Below, piece after piece: positions 1 through 12,975 of a stretch of 64,000 bases of DNA (position 1 is its first letter; every line of letters starts with the position of its first letter). Both the position numbers and the translations under genes were made by a program. The stretch lies in assembly GCA_934045905.1 (NCBI GenBank), contig OW203764.1:24912954-24976953 (forward strand), given 5' to 3'. This DNA is from Leuctra nigra. Lineage: Eukaryota; Arthropoda; Insecta; Plecoptera; Leuctridae. The notes under the pieces were generated by a model that was given only the letters and a program-made list of their open reading frames with translations, had not been told where the DNA came from and did not search any database.

Positions 1-2800
1 TATATTCGAGAGCCGTTCTCTCTTAAACAATGGCTCCGTGCTGGTTTCCTGGCACGGAGTCCGAGCGGCGTCGTGACGTATCCGGATGCATCTTCCTCAC
101 AGCGCGAGAGAGAATGGAACGCCGAGGTTTATATTCTCCCGCCAAGACAAGCGTGACGTCATTTCTCATGCACACGCCGCAGGAATAACATACACGTGGC
201 AGAATGTGGTTTAACTGATTGAACATTACTTATTAACGTGGAGTGAGATATGACAAACTTGCTATCCTCGTAATTCCACAATGATAGAAATATACGATGG
301 GCCAGCTTTTCAATACTCTAAATTTATACAGTTGATTATGACAAGATTGCATGGCAATAACCAATGGCATTCCTTGAATTAGCAGTTAAACTTAAACTAT
401 CATTGTACTACTTGTAACCGAGTATTGACAACCCGGGCCTTAAAACTTAATTATTTGACAGTTTAGTGAATTTTCATTACTTCCTTAAAAATGAGTACTT
501 TGCCTCATCTCTGATTTGTTTTAGCTTAGGTTTTGGTGTGTTTGTATGCTATTATCTTTGTTAATTTATGTCAAGAGTAGTAGTTCAAATCAGTAATCAC
601 TGAAAGTAACATTATTTGTAACAATTGATCCACAGTACACATCATTAATAAAAGAAAGAAGAAAATAATATACTAGGAACCAGCTAGTAAAATTGCGGAC
701 TCTTTTTATTTTATTTTATTTTGACAATACCAGTGTTTCGGTTCAAATATTTGTATTTTACTAGTACACATCATGTCAAAACGCACCAAAACATTTCAAA
801 TCTAGTAAAAGGATACACATTTTCCCAAAGCTATGCGCCCATGGACAGCAAGTGATAGAACCCCCTAGACCCTCAGTAAACATCCAATCCCCTGGTATAA
901 ATCATTGCTTGTGTGACTTTTTTTCCGTTATGCAATAAAGATGGTAATAAGTTGGTAAAGTATTGCATGCTCATCAGGTTTCAAATACAGTCGATCCTTG
1001 CATTCTATTTCTCTCTTCTTCCAAACAAGTGTAATGCAATGTGAATCCGGCGCCTCCACCGCAATTCCACGTGCTTGAACATGAAGTAGATGAACGAGAA
1101 GATTTGCGGTTTGAATCTGGCTCTAAAGTGAAGCTCAATGTATGCAGCGACGCGTGTAAATGATAACTTCCAAGCGCATTAATTATGAGATAAAACCCGC
1201 ACCACTTCAACAGATTACACCGTAAAATAGTCCCGTTTTTTGTTGGAAATATTCCTGTGTTTTTACATTTCAATCTGTGATATTGAGATTGCATGTCACT
1301 AAATTATGTGTTTTCATTATACAGACTAAATTTACTGAATTTAAAAAAAGAATATTCCAAAATAGTAAAGCTGAAACAGCAAGCAGACAAATCTAGAGAG
1401 ACACCAAGAGATTAACATCATTAGTTTGAACCGTTCTTATTTTTGCTGCAAAACGGCATAAACTTGAAGTCAAAATACCAACCAAATATGTTGAAGTTTG
1501 AGCTAAACTAACAGTTTAGCTCACAATAATACTTGAGTTTATGTTTACAGTTATTATTTTCCCTTAGTAGTCTTATGAGGTTTAATTTGTTAACTTCCCG
1601 AGTCTTAATTAAAAACATTCAGCATTTAAAAATTAGGCAAACTATACACATTTTCTCTTATCACCAAACTGTTTGTTTTCATAGCTCATGCTGTTTTAGC
1701 TTTTACTTTTTACAGTAAATATAAGAGTATAAACACGTACGTTTCCTAACTGTAAATCCACTTCTTCTTTCCTTCCAACCAAGTTCTTCAAAGTCCACTT
1801 CCAGATTGACTGTCCCTCGTTTGAGCTTTCTGTGATACTTATACGCATTGACAGACTGATTCCCAGTAATTCATCACATAAAATTAGGCCAAAATATTGT
1901 GGCCTATTGATTAGAAAATTCCTCCTCGAAATCTACTCGGCGATGTCTGTAAATCATGGCCCGATTCCTGGGAGCGATATTAAATCCTGACTCAAGGGAC
2001 GACCGTGCACTTTGTAACTATTAACTAACAAGGTAATGTCATCGGGACACGATACGATACGGAGCTGAGTGTCAGACAAAGTCGAGTCGCTAGAAAACTC
2101 CCGCGGAGTCGCGGCTCAGAGTACAGATTCGTAATTAGCTTTTAGTAGGAAGTTATTAAATATTCGCTTCCTCACTCTGACGTCAAAGAACAATCTCACA
2201 ATTGGATTTCACGGATAGTAAAACATTCTATGAGGAACGAACCATAGATAGGTATTACAATCGATAATGTTAGGTCATAGAAATTCAGAGAAATGATGGA
2301 ATATTGAGACATCATTGTATGGAATCAGCTTTACAAGGATCTTATGCCTATCGGAGTGAGTGTGTGTGTGTGAGTCAGTGAGTCCCTTGGGACCTTATTC
2401 TTTCTAGAATATTTTTTATGATTGGATTGCGAGACTGAAATGAGAAAGCAGCAAAGTGGATTGCTAACTTTCTGAGTATAAAATAATCGCGTGCGTCTTT
2501 TAATAATAATAAAATATAGGTGAACCTTTAATCGTTTTACTTTAGATACGATAAGGTCCTGTGCTCTGAAGACAACAGGAACCGAAAGACGCTCCTTCTA
2601 CATTGCCCAATGAGGTGTGAACATCTGGCCCATTACCTACACCTACATCCATCGAATTATCCAAATACTATTTACAGACGATACCTCGGAAGAAAATTGA
2701 AGTCTGACAATTCAATTTCATTTTATTTTCCGTTCACTGTCTAGTGCTTATCAAATTGTGACGACTGAGAAGAATACGAAATAAAATTGCGAATAATACG
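1..2800. other. no recognisable gene or repeat
   Basis: AT-rich sequence with two CpG-richer pockets (about 20-190 and 2040-2120) and a short TG tract near 2360. The short reading frames here show no known domain and have no codon pattern I would trust. Confidence 0.6.
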
Positions 2801-3000
2801 NNNNNNNNNNNNNNNNNNNNNNNNNNNNNNNNNNNNNNNNNNNNNNNNNNNNNNNNNNNNNNNNNNNNNNNNNNNNNNNNNNNNNNNNNNNNNNNNNNNN
2901 NNNNNNNNNNNNNNNNNNNNNNNNNNNNNNNNNNNNNNNNNNNNNNNNNNNNNNNNNNNNNNNNNNNNNNNNNNNNNNNNNNNNNNNNNNNNNNNNNNNN
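2801..3000. other. assembly gap (200 N)
   Basis: A run of exactly 200 N. By comparison with family H copy 2, the missing sequence should include the other arm of the terminal hairpin of family H copy 1. Any reading frame crossing it is meaningless. Confidence 0.99.
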
Positions 3001-4640
3001 ATAATGCCCTAAAAAAACGATGCGCCAAGTATTTTTTGATTTTAAAATAAAGTTTTGACTTGGCCCATTTTTTGATATCACTACTTTTCAGTGCAGAATT
3101 TTTTTGATTTCATAATTTTTTTAGTTGAAGAGACTTGGCTGTTTTTTTACACGGAGTGTTTTTTATGGGGATATCACTCCTTTTTTTAGTTTATTCATAG
3201 AACTTGTGACGTCATATCGATTGAACAATTACTAAATCCTTTAAAAATAGTCGCCATTGACAATTTGGTTAACTAATGAAATTCTGCGTATGGTACTATA
3301 TATTTGCTTTAAATGATCTTTCATGAAGAATAGCAAAGGTTTCATTCCTTTCAGTCAACCGAGTTCCGAGATATTATGGCAACACTTCGGTTTTCAAAAT
3401 GGCTGCTGAACTTACTGCACTGCCACATAGAATGTATATCTATAAATGATGTGTATCATTTTAAGCTTTCTGAATATGTATTTATTATATTGGAGGGGAT
3501 TATAATAATTTTTTAAATTTGAATGACTTCATTTCCGGTCTCATAAATAGGAAAATTCTAGTTTGACTGTTCCTATTCCATAGAGATGACCTTCCGAATC
3601 GTTTGGCGGTAGTTTCATACCGATCAGTCAACCAATTTTCAAGATATGACGTTACTTTCGGTTTCAAAATGGCTGCTGAAATCACTGACCCCTTGAATTA
3701 TAATTTAAACATGATTACATTTATTTATAAGCTGTCTCAAATAGTATATTTATTGTATCAAAATGTAAATTCGTAAGATTTTTAAAATGTGTGACGTCAT
3801 TTCCGGTTTCGGTATGGGAAACTGCAAATATTATTGATGATAATACATAAAGTTGACCGTCTCAATTGTTTAGCGCTGGTTTCGTTCATATCTATTTAGC
3901 CGTTATTGAGATATGATGTCACTTCCGGTTTTAAAATGGCGGCTTCCGGTTGGTTTTATAATAAGTCAAATGAGATATCAAAAGTACATACGTTACAAAA
4001 ATATCAAAATAATCGGATCAATCTTTGTTGCCGAAATGCCAATCGATGTATTTCAAATTTCATGACGTCATTTCCGGTTTCATTAACATAATGTATAGTC
4101 TTTTGCTACTGATAATCCATATAGTTGACCGTCTGAATCGTTTGGTGCAAATTTCGTTCCGATTGGTCTAGCCGTTGACGAGATATGACGTCACTTCCGG
4201 TTTCAAAATGGCGGCACAAAAAATGCATGGGGTGAAGGTTAAATCAGACGCCAAAAGTGCACACGTGGTAAAAATGTGAGATCAATCGGTTCAGCCGTTT
4301 AGGCTGTGGCCTGTTTACCGGATTTGAATTCCAGGAGACTACTACTACTACTGAGATTATTATTATTATTATGAAAACCGCTCTAAAACACGGTTTTCTC
4401 AGCCCTCTAGCTCGCAAAGAGCGTAACCTATTGTTCCCAAATTTGGTATATGTTGTAGGGTGGGCCATAGCTCGAAATTGAGATATTTTCCAACAATGTG
4501 AGATTCCCCAATTTTAAGATCCAGTAGGCCGAAAATGCCACTTTGATGCCTACAGTAAAAGTGGGTTTGCTCCAGCCTTGATATGAGAGTGTGCGCGCGC
4601 CGTACGACTTGGCTGGCGTGGAGCGACCGCTCCACTAGAT
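3001..4640 (+). mobile_element. complex repeat family H, copy 1
   Basis: This segment matches 40602-41954 in inverted orientation. It begins, right after the N run, with the arm containing GATGCGCCAAGTAT and ACACGGAGTGTTTTTTATGG. It then has four degenerate ~270-bp units, each ending in a motif like GACGTCACTTCCGGTTTC followed by AAAATGGC (near 3385, 3650, 3915, 4185), and a unique part. It closes with the perfect hairpin GTGGAGCGACCGCTCCAC and then TAG. No domain is recognisable. Internal tandem units, a 3' hairpin and a CTAG end recall Helitron/Helentron-type non-autonomous elements, but that class is a hypothesis. Confidence 0.7.
3370..4220 (+). repeat. four ~270-bp degenerate tandem units inside family H copy 1
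   Basis: Each unit contains a phrase like GTTGACCGTCTGAATCGTTT, a 'cgttccgattgg' stretch, GAGATATGACGTCACTTCCG, and AAAATGGCGGC or AAAATGGCTGC. Successive AAAATGGC positions near 3400, 3668, 3935 and 4208 give 265-275 bp spacing. Copy 2 of the family has only two recognisable units, so unit number varies. Confidence 0.7.
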
Positions 4641-7451
4641 ATATAAAATGAAATATAATATGAATATTAATTGAATATAAAATACTACTAAAAATAATTC
4701 CTATTCTACTGTTGGTAGATATTTTTAGATCCGCATAACAAAGCACATCCGCTGCTTTCTAAGAAGAAAAGCCGTCGTCTCTTGTTCGGTTCTTTTGTCA
4801 TCTACATATAAGGCATGATTAATTTTCCATACATCTCTTGAGGGCGATATTTTCTTATTGGAAATGGCAATCGGTTTTCTCGCCAGTGAATTGCTTCTCT
4901 GCGTCCAATAAGTCTTCGGTTGCCGGCGCAACTCTAAGCCGCAATGCGATCACATCCGAGACACAAATTAAACGCGACGTCTTCTGAAGAAGTCTGCGAT
5001 ATGAACTTCTCATTCTCATTAATCCTGATCCACGAATGTATGATTGCACGAATGATTGTAGCATTTCTATCAATACGCAGTATAGTCTTGTCGTCTTCTT
5101 TACTTTGCCCTTACAGGCGCTATGATATTTATTTTTGAATTCAAAATGCAATTCAGTTGAACACAAAATTAATTAAAAATGTGTTTTCAACATCCTTAAA
5201 AACAAATGTGGGAATAAATATATGATGTGTCATTACAAAAGAACGCAAACATTTTGAACGTTTTTCACTAAATCTAACAAAATGTTATACATAACTACTG
5301 TATATCACTATACAGTATATTCTTCATATATTCTATATTATTCTTCATCTGTTCAGTGTATATTCTTCACTGCATTTTTGAAACGTTTTTGTATATCTTT
5401 AAGACATCATTGTTCCCATTATTTTGAAATCATCAATAGCCATCCTTCATAATCATTTTTACAGTCAAAACCCTGTTTAAGTTTCATTTTTCATATTATT
5501 CCTATTTTACTTGTTAAACAAAGATATGTTATTTATTGTATTAGTCATAATTTTAATTTCTTAGTACGCTGGATCCAAGAGGTCAACCTTTTTTAAGGGA
5601 CAGCCATCAATAAAGTGATGTTATATATATGGAGACTAACATTAAAATAATAAGTCAATTGCACTGTAAATGAATATCTATTGAAACATTTTTCGACAGA
5701 CTGAGAACATTCTTGCTGCTTGCCGACGTCTGGATTTGAAAACGGTCCATGGTCGCTGCGTTTCTCCAATGCTTTACTTTCAAGTAAAAAGTAAAAAGAC
5801 GTGGCCAATGATCCGTTTCAGAAGCATAAACTAGCTCGCAGTGCCACGCATTTCTCTGGAGCACAACATCGAAAAATGAAACCCAGCGCCTATTCAGACT
5901 CTTCTCGACTCAGAACGTGATTTGTATTCAGCTGCCAGAAAGTCGGCATTTAACTCAAACTTCACTAGAATGTTATCAAAATGATTTCGTTTGCTTTGTA
6001 AGCCAAATGTTACGTGAGTGGGTGATACTACAAAGACAGCAAAAATCATTAATTTTAGAGTTTTAATGTTAAATTTATTTTTGTTTAAATTTATTTAAAA
6101 AATACTTTATTCTTTTGTATATCATCCCACAGATAAGTCTCCCTTTGGGATTTTGTGAAAATGAATTATAAAGTACCTCTGTAAAAGTGATAATATAAAT
6201 TTATTATAAGAGTGCTTTTTTGAGTCCAGATTTAAACATTCTTTTTTTAATATGCCCGTCCTTTTAAAAGAAATCTCGATTTTAAATAAGCCATACCTGT
6301 GTCGGAAAAGGAGTACCTACATTAAACATTGTCTGCTTCGAAAATATCACCAAAATGACTACCACAATGGCACGTCGTGTATTATTAACGCATATGAATC
6401 AATGATACAAAAGACATGATTATTGATTGTACCTCAGAATCATGTTTCCACTCCTCAACTCTCGAGTACCAACTCACTATGCTATACATAGGGGTATATA
6501 TACACCACGTGACCGTTCATCAACGCTTGAACAACGGAGTGCTGGAAACTCCAAGTTCCCTCCAGCATCAATATAAAGGTCTTAGTTGCGGCAGTCGTCT
6601 GTGGTTTCAGTTAATTATTACCCAGCATCAGCCAGGCTATTAGCCGTCGCGACGCTTGCATAAACCACGGCACGACGCCGTAGAGCACCGGAACTACGTC
6701 ACTCGGAGTAATACCATTATCAGACTGAATGCATAACTTCCTGTTCATATTCCTGTACATTTTCAAACTAAATAAATTTATCATCATTCCATATATAATT
6801 TAAAAACATTTCCAAGCTCCAAGTCATAAACAAATCAGTCCGTATTTCCTCCGCAGCAGGACATTGTGATTGAACGAGCTGTGAATTTATCACTAAACTA
6901 GACTCAGAACTATATTCCGTGCTCAGATTGTACAAACTTTGGCTCCTCAGCACAAATTCAGTCGTCGACATCGTCCAAATAATAGGACGAGACCTCCATT
7001 ATTCCGCTATAACTCGTCCCTGACAACGTCTCGCCATAATCATATCACTTTTAACGCCACCCGCGACACTCGGGGAACTATTACGCTCGTGTAGCTTCTC
7101 TGAAATTACTCGGCATAACGCGATTATAGACTGTGAGGTACATGTTCTTCATGCATTTGCATTTATGTATTTGTATAACATGTCCGCATTTCTATTTAGG
7201 ATAATATGTTTCGTGTAGGATTGTATGGTATGGTAATCTGTACTGTACCATCCTAGCAGAAGTCATAATGCATCGATACACGTAGTGTATAATTTATTAA
7301 TAATTGATAAATTATGTACTAAGTACGTGGTTAAAATTTTAAATATGTATTTTTTTGTATTTTTGTAATTTGTATTAGTTTTTACAACTAATTTAAATCG
7401 TTAAAATATCCAATGTCTCAATGTTTTGCTAACAAGTCTGGCAAACTTAGG
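4641..7451. other. no recognisable gene
   Basis: Unassigned sequence between family H copy 1 and the microsatellite palindrome. Several overlapping short frames on both strands (4725-5166, 5593-5864) look random. A CpG-richer pocket lies around 6640-6700. Confidence 0.55.
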
Positions 7452-7646
7452 TATTAGTAAGGGAGTGAAACTAGATTTTCTATTCCGCATTTTGGTAATA
7501 TCTCTGAATTTCTGTTTTCACACTGTCTGTATGTATGTATGTATGTATGTATGTATGTATGTCTGTCTGTCTGACAGACAGACATCTGTCCGAATTCTCA
7601 AGGCAGCCACACAGAGACAGAAAAATATAAAGACACATAGATAGGC

Positions 7647-7727
<81 letters not shown>

Positions 7728-7819
7728 TACATACATACATACAGACAGTGTGAAAACAGAAATTCAGAGATATTACCAAAATGCGGAATAGAAAATCTAG
7801 TTTCACTCACTTACTAATA
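7452..7819. repeat. palindrome with microsatellites at its apex
   Basis: Left arm 7452-~7560 and right arm ~7725-7819 are near-perfect inverted copies (share CTATTCCGCATTTTGGTAAT and GTTTTCACACTGTCTGTATG). Between them are a TATG tract (7528-7562), a GTCTGTCTGTCTGACAGAC palindrome, a short unique part (~7580-7640) and about 20 CAGA units (7646-7727). The cysteine-rich 'CLSV' peptides predicted across it are translated microsatellite. Confidence 0.85.
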
Positions 7820-8579
7820 AGTTTTGAAAGTTTATGTCGGAACTTAATTTGTTCAAAATATGATTACGATGTTTTAATCTTTAAGTACCAAAGTATAGAA
7901 TCAGCGATGCAAGTTGTGTGATTCCCTTGAAGATTATTCGCCGACGAATTCCATCATTTGAATCACGTCGCCAGTGAAATGCATTTGGTTTCGACGAGCT
8001 ACAACCCGAGAAACACGATCGGCGCTGCTCGCTGCTTTCGCGCGGTGAAATAGCATTAACAGATTAAAACAGCTAAGTCTTGGAACTCACTTATTTCGGA
8101 GAATACGAGAGAAAGAGTAGAGAATAAAGCTTGTTTGTGGGCGGTCTAGTATCTGTACCATTTGTTTCCAAGGGTGCAGCCTGCTCTACAAATAGAATTG
8201 TAAAAGAAAATGAAGTTTCGTGTTAAAATTGTTCTTATAGCGAAACTCCAACCTTCTCCAGATGTCTGATTTCAGCGTTGTCTTTATTAGAAATATAATT
8301 TTGATATCAGAAAATTGGAACGATTATTGGTTTTCAGTCACCAGATCGGGACCTAATAACGAAACCGCGGTACCACGGTACCAGATTGCACTAGACGCAC
8401 ATGTTCTACCAAAACTGAAATAAGTTGAATAGAAGAAGTCACTGGAGGGCGTTAATTCAGTTCTTCGAGACAGAATATTTCAAAGACTCGTTTCATTGTA
8501 AGTAAAATAACTTAACTACTCTTGTAGGATAGTGAAATCCTTGTGTTTCTTTAAAGTTCTTTTACTTCAAATATTCCAT
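7820..8579. other. unassigned spacer before the satellite
   Basis: No gene seen. A GC- and CpG-richer pocket at about 7930-8060 stands out and could be a conserved non-coding element. The satellite begins abruptly at ~8580. Confidence 0.5.
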
Positions 8580-11500
8580 CGAACCATGCGCTCTACAGCC
8601 ATACATTCTACTTACAACATCACAGCGAACCACGCGCTCTACAGCCATACATTCTACTTACAACATTCACAGCGAACCATGCGCTCTACAGCTATACATT
8701 CTACTTACAACATTCACAGCGAACCATGCGCTCTACAGCCATACATTCTACTTACAACATCACAGCGAACCATGCGCTCTACAGCCATACATTCTACTTA
8801 CAACATTCACAGCGAACCATGCGCTCTACAGCTATACATTCTACTTACAACATTCACAGCGAACTATGCGCTCTACAGCCATACATTCTACTTACAACAT
8901 TCACAGCGAACCATGCGCTCTACAGCCATACATTCTACTTAGAACATTTACAGCGAGCCATGCGCTCTACAGCCATACATTCTACTTACAACATTCACAG
9001 CGGACCATGCGCTCTACAGCCATACATTCTACTTACAACATTCACAGCGAACCATGCGCTCTACAGCCATACTTCTACTTACAACATTCACAGCGAACCA
9101 TGCGCTCTACAGCCATACATTCTACTTAGAACATTTACAGCGAACCATGCGCTCTACAGCCATACATTCTACTTACAACATTTACAGCGAACCATGCGCT
9201 CTACCGCCATACATTCTACTTACAACATTCACAGCGAACCATGCGCTCTACAGCCATACATTCTACTTAGAACATTTACAGCGAACCATGCGCTCTACAG
9301 CCATACATTCTACTTAGAACATTTACAGCGAGCCATGCGCTCTACAGCCATACATTCTACTTACAACATTCACAGCGGACCATGCGCTCTACAGCCATAC
9401 ATTCTACTTACAACATTCACAGCGAACCATGCGCTCTACAGCCATACTTCTACTTACAACATTCACAGCGAACCATGCGCTCTACAGCCATACATTCTAC
9501 TTACAACATTCACAGCGAACCATGCGCTCTACAGCCATACATTCTACTTACAACATTCACAGCGAACCATGCGCTCTACAGCCATACATTCTACTTACAA
9601 CATTCACAGCGAACCATGCGCCCTACAGCCATACATTCTACTTACAACATTTACAGCGAACCATGCGCTCTACAGCCATACATTCTACTTACAACATTCA
9701 CAGCGAACCATGCGCTCTACAGCTATACATTCTACTTACAACATTCACAGCGAACTATGCGCTCTACAGCCATACATTCTACTTACAACATTCACAGCGA
9801 ACCATGCGCTCTACAGCCATACATTCTACTTAGAACATTTACAGCGAGCCATGCGCTCTACAGCCATACATTCTACTTACAACATTCACAGCGGACCATG
9901 CGCTCTACAGCCATACATTCTACTTACAACATTCACAGCGAACCATGCGCTCTACAGCCATACTTCTACTTACAACATTCACAGCGAACCATGCGCTCTA
10001 CAGCCATACATTCTACTTAGAACATTTACAGCGAACCATGCGCTCTACAGCCATACATTCTACTTACAACATTTACAGCGAACCATGCGCTCTACCGCCA
10101 TACATTCTACTTACAACATTCACAGCGAACCATGCGCTCTACAGCCATACATTCTACTTAGAACATTTACAGCGAACCATGCGCTCTACAGCCATACATT
10201 CTACTTAGAACATTTACAGCGAGCCATGCGCTCTACAGCCATACATTCTACTTACAACATTCACAGCGGACCATGCGCTCTACAGCCATACATTCTACTT
10301 ACAACATTCACAGCGAACCATGCGCTCTACAGCCATACTTCTACTTACAACATTCACAGCGAACCATGCGCTCTACAGCCATACATTCTACTTACAACAT
10401 TCACAGCGAACCATGCGCTCTACAGCCATACATTCTACTTACAACATTCACAGCGAACCATGCGCTCTACAGCCATACATTCTACTTACAACATTCACAG
10501 CGAACCATGCGCCCTACAGCCATACATTCTACTTACAACATTTACAGCAAACCATGCGCTCTACAGCCATACATTCTACTTACAACATTCACAGCGAACC
10601 ATGCGCTCTACAGCCATACATTCTACTTACAACATTCACAGCGAACCATGCGCCCTACAGCCATACATTCAACTTACAACATTCACAGCGAACCATGCGC
10701 TCAACAGCCACACATTCTACTTACAACATTCACAGCGAATCATGCGCTCTACAGCCATACATTCTACTTAGAACATTTACAGCGAACCATGCGCTCTACA
10801 GCCATACATTCTACTTACAACATTCACAGCGAACCATGCGCTCTACAGCCATACATTCTACTTACAATATTCACAGCGAACCATGCGCTCTACAGCCATT
10901 CATTCTACTTACAACATTCACAGCGAACCATGCGCTCTACAGCCATACATTCTACTTACAACATTCACAGCGAACCATGCGCTCTACAGACATACATTCT
11001 ACTTACAACATTCATAGCGAACCATGCGCTCTACAGCCATACATTCTACTTACAACATTCACAGCGAACCATGCGGTCTACAGCCATACATTCTACTTAC
11101 AACATTCACAGCGAACCATGCGCTCTACAGCCATACATTCTACTTACAACATTCACAGCGAACCATGCGCTCTACAGCCATACATTCTACTTACAACATT
11201 CACAGCGAACCATGCGCTCTACAGCCATACATTCTACTTACAACATTCACAGCGAACCATGCGCTCTACAGCCATACATTCTACTTACAATATTCACAGC
11301 GAACCATCCGCTCTACAGCCATACATTCTACTTACAACCTTCACAGCGAACCATGCGCTCTACAGCCATACATTCTACTTACAACATTCACAGCGAACCA
11401 TGCGCTCTACAGCCATACATTCTACTTACAACATTCATAGCGATCCCTGCGCTCTACAGCCATACATTCTACTTACAACATTCACAGCGAACCATGCGCC

Positions 11501-12975
11501 CTACAGCCATACATTCTACTTAGAACATTCACAGCGAACCATGCGCTCTGCAGCCATACATTATACTTACAACATTCACAGCGGACCATGCGCTCTACAG
11601 CCATACATTCTACTTAGAACATTCACAGCGAACCATGCGCTCTACAGCCTTACATTCTACTTACAACATTCACAGCGAACCATGCGCTCTACAGCCATAC
11701 ATTCTACTTACAACATTCACAGCGAACCATGCGCTCTACAGCCATACATTCTACTAACAACATTCACAGCGAACCATGCGCTCTACAGCCATACATTCTA
11801 CTTACAACATTCACAGCGAACCATGCGCTCTACAGCCATACATTCTACTTACAACATTCACAGCGAACCATGCGCTCTACAGCCATACATTCTACTTACA
11901 ACATTCATAGCGATCCTTGCGCTCTACAGCCATACATTCTACTTACAACATTCACAGCGAACCATGAGCCCTACAGCCATACATTCATTCTACTTACTAC
12001 ATTCACAGCGAACCATGCGCCCTACAGCCATACATTCTACTTACAACATTCACAGCGAACCATGCGCTCTACAGCCATACATTCTACTTACAACATTCAC
12101 AGCGGACCATGCGCTCTACAGCCATACATTCTACTTACAACATTCACAGCGAACCATGCGCTCTACAGCCATACATTCTACTTACAACATTCACAGCGAA
12201 CCATGCGCTCTACAGCCATACATTCTACTTACAACATTCACAGCGAACCATGCGCTCTACAGCCATACATTCTACTTACAACATTCACAGCGAACCATGC
12301 GCTCTACAGCCATACATTCTACTTACAACATTCACAGCGGACCATGCGCTCTACAGCCATACATTCTACTTACAACATTCACAGCGGACCATGCGCTCTA
12401 CAGCCATACATTCTACTTACAACATTCACAGCGAACCATGCGCTCTACAGCCATATATTCTACTTACAACATTCACAGCGAACCATGCGCTCTACAGCCA
12501 TACATTCTACTTACAACATTCACAGCGAACCATGCGCTCTACAGACATACATTCTACTTACAACATTCACAGCGAACCATGCGCTCTACAGCCATACATT
12601 CTACTTACAACATTCATAGCGGACCATGCGCCCTACAGCCATACATTCTACTTACAACATTCACAGCGAACCATGCGCTCTACAGCCATACATTCTACTT
12701 ACAACATTCACAGCGAACCATGCGCTCTACAGCCATACATTCTACTTACAACATTCATAGCGATCCTTGCGCTCTACAGCCATACATTCTACTTACAACA
12801 TTCACAGCGAACCATGAGCCCTACAGCCATACATTCATTCTACTTACTACATTCACAGCGAACCATGCGCCCTACAGCCATACATTCTACTTACTACATT
12901 CACAGCGAACCATGCGCCCTACAGCCATACATTCTACTTACAACATTCACAGCGAACCATGCGCTCTACAGCCAT
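8580..12975 (+). repeat. 47-bp satellite array, left block (~93 monomers)
   Basis: Tandem monomers of 47 bp read catacattctacttacaac, then attcacagcgaaccatgcgc, then tctacag. Monomer variants carry single-base changes (cgaGcc, cgGacc, gcgcCctac, gcTatac) or 1-bp deletions (catac-ttctac, acat-cacag). These variants recur at fixed larger intervals, revealing higher-order repeats: an 891-bp unit (19 monomers with two 1-bp deletions) twice between ~8.83 and 10.61 kb, and 470-bp and 850-bp periods between 11.4 and 12.96 kb. The monomer has no stop codon in any plus-strand frame, so long reading frames across it (up to 888 codons) are not evidence of protein. Confidence 0.97.

Noticed and set aside
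2734..3081. Frames crossing 2801-3000
   Set aside because: They read through a run of N.
7426..7810. Cys/Val/Leu/Ser repeat peptides
   Set aside because: Translated TATG and CAGA microsatellites.
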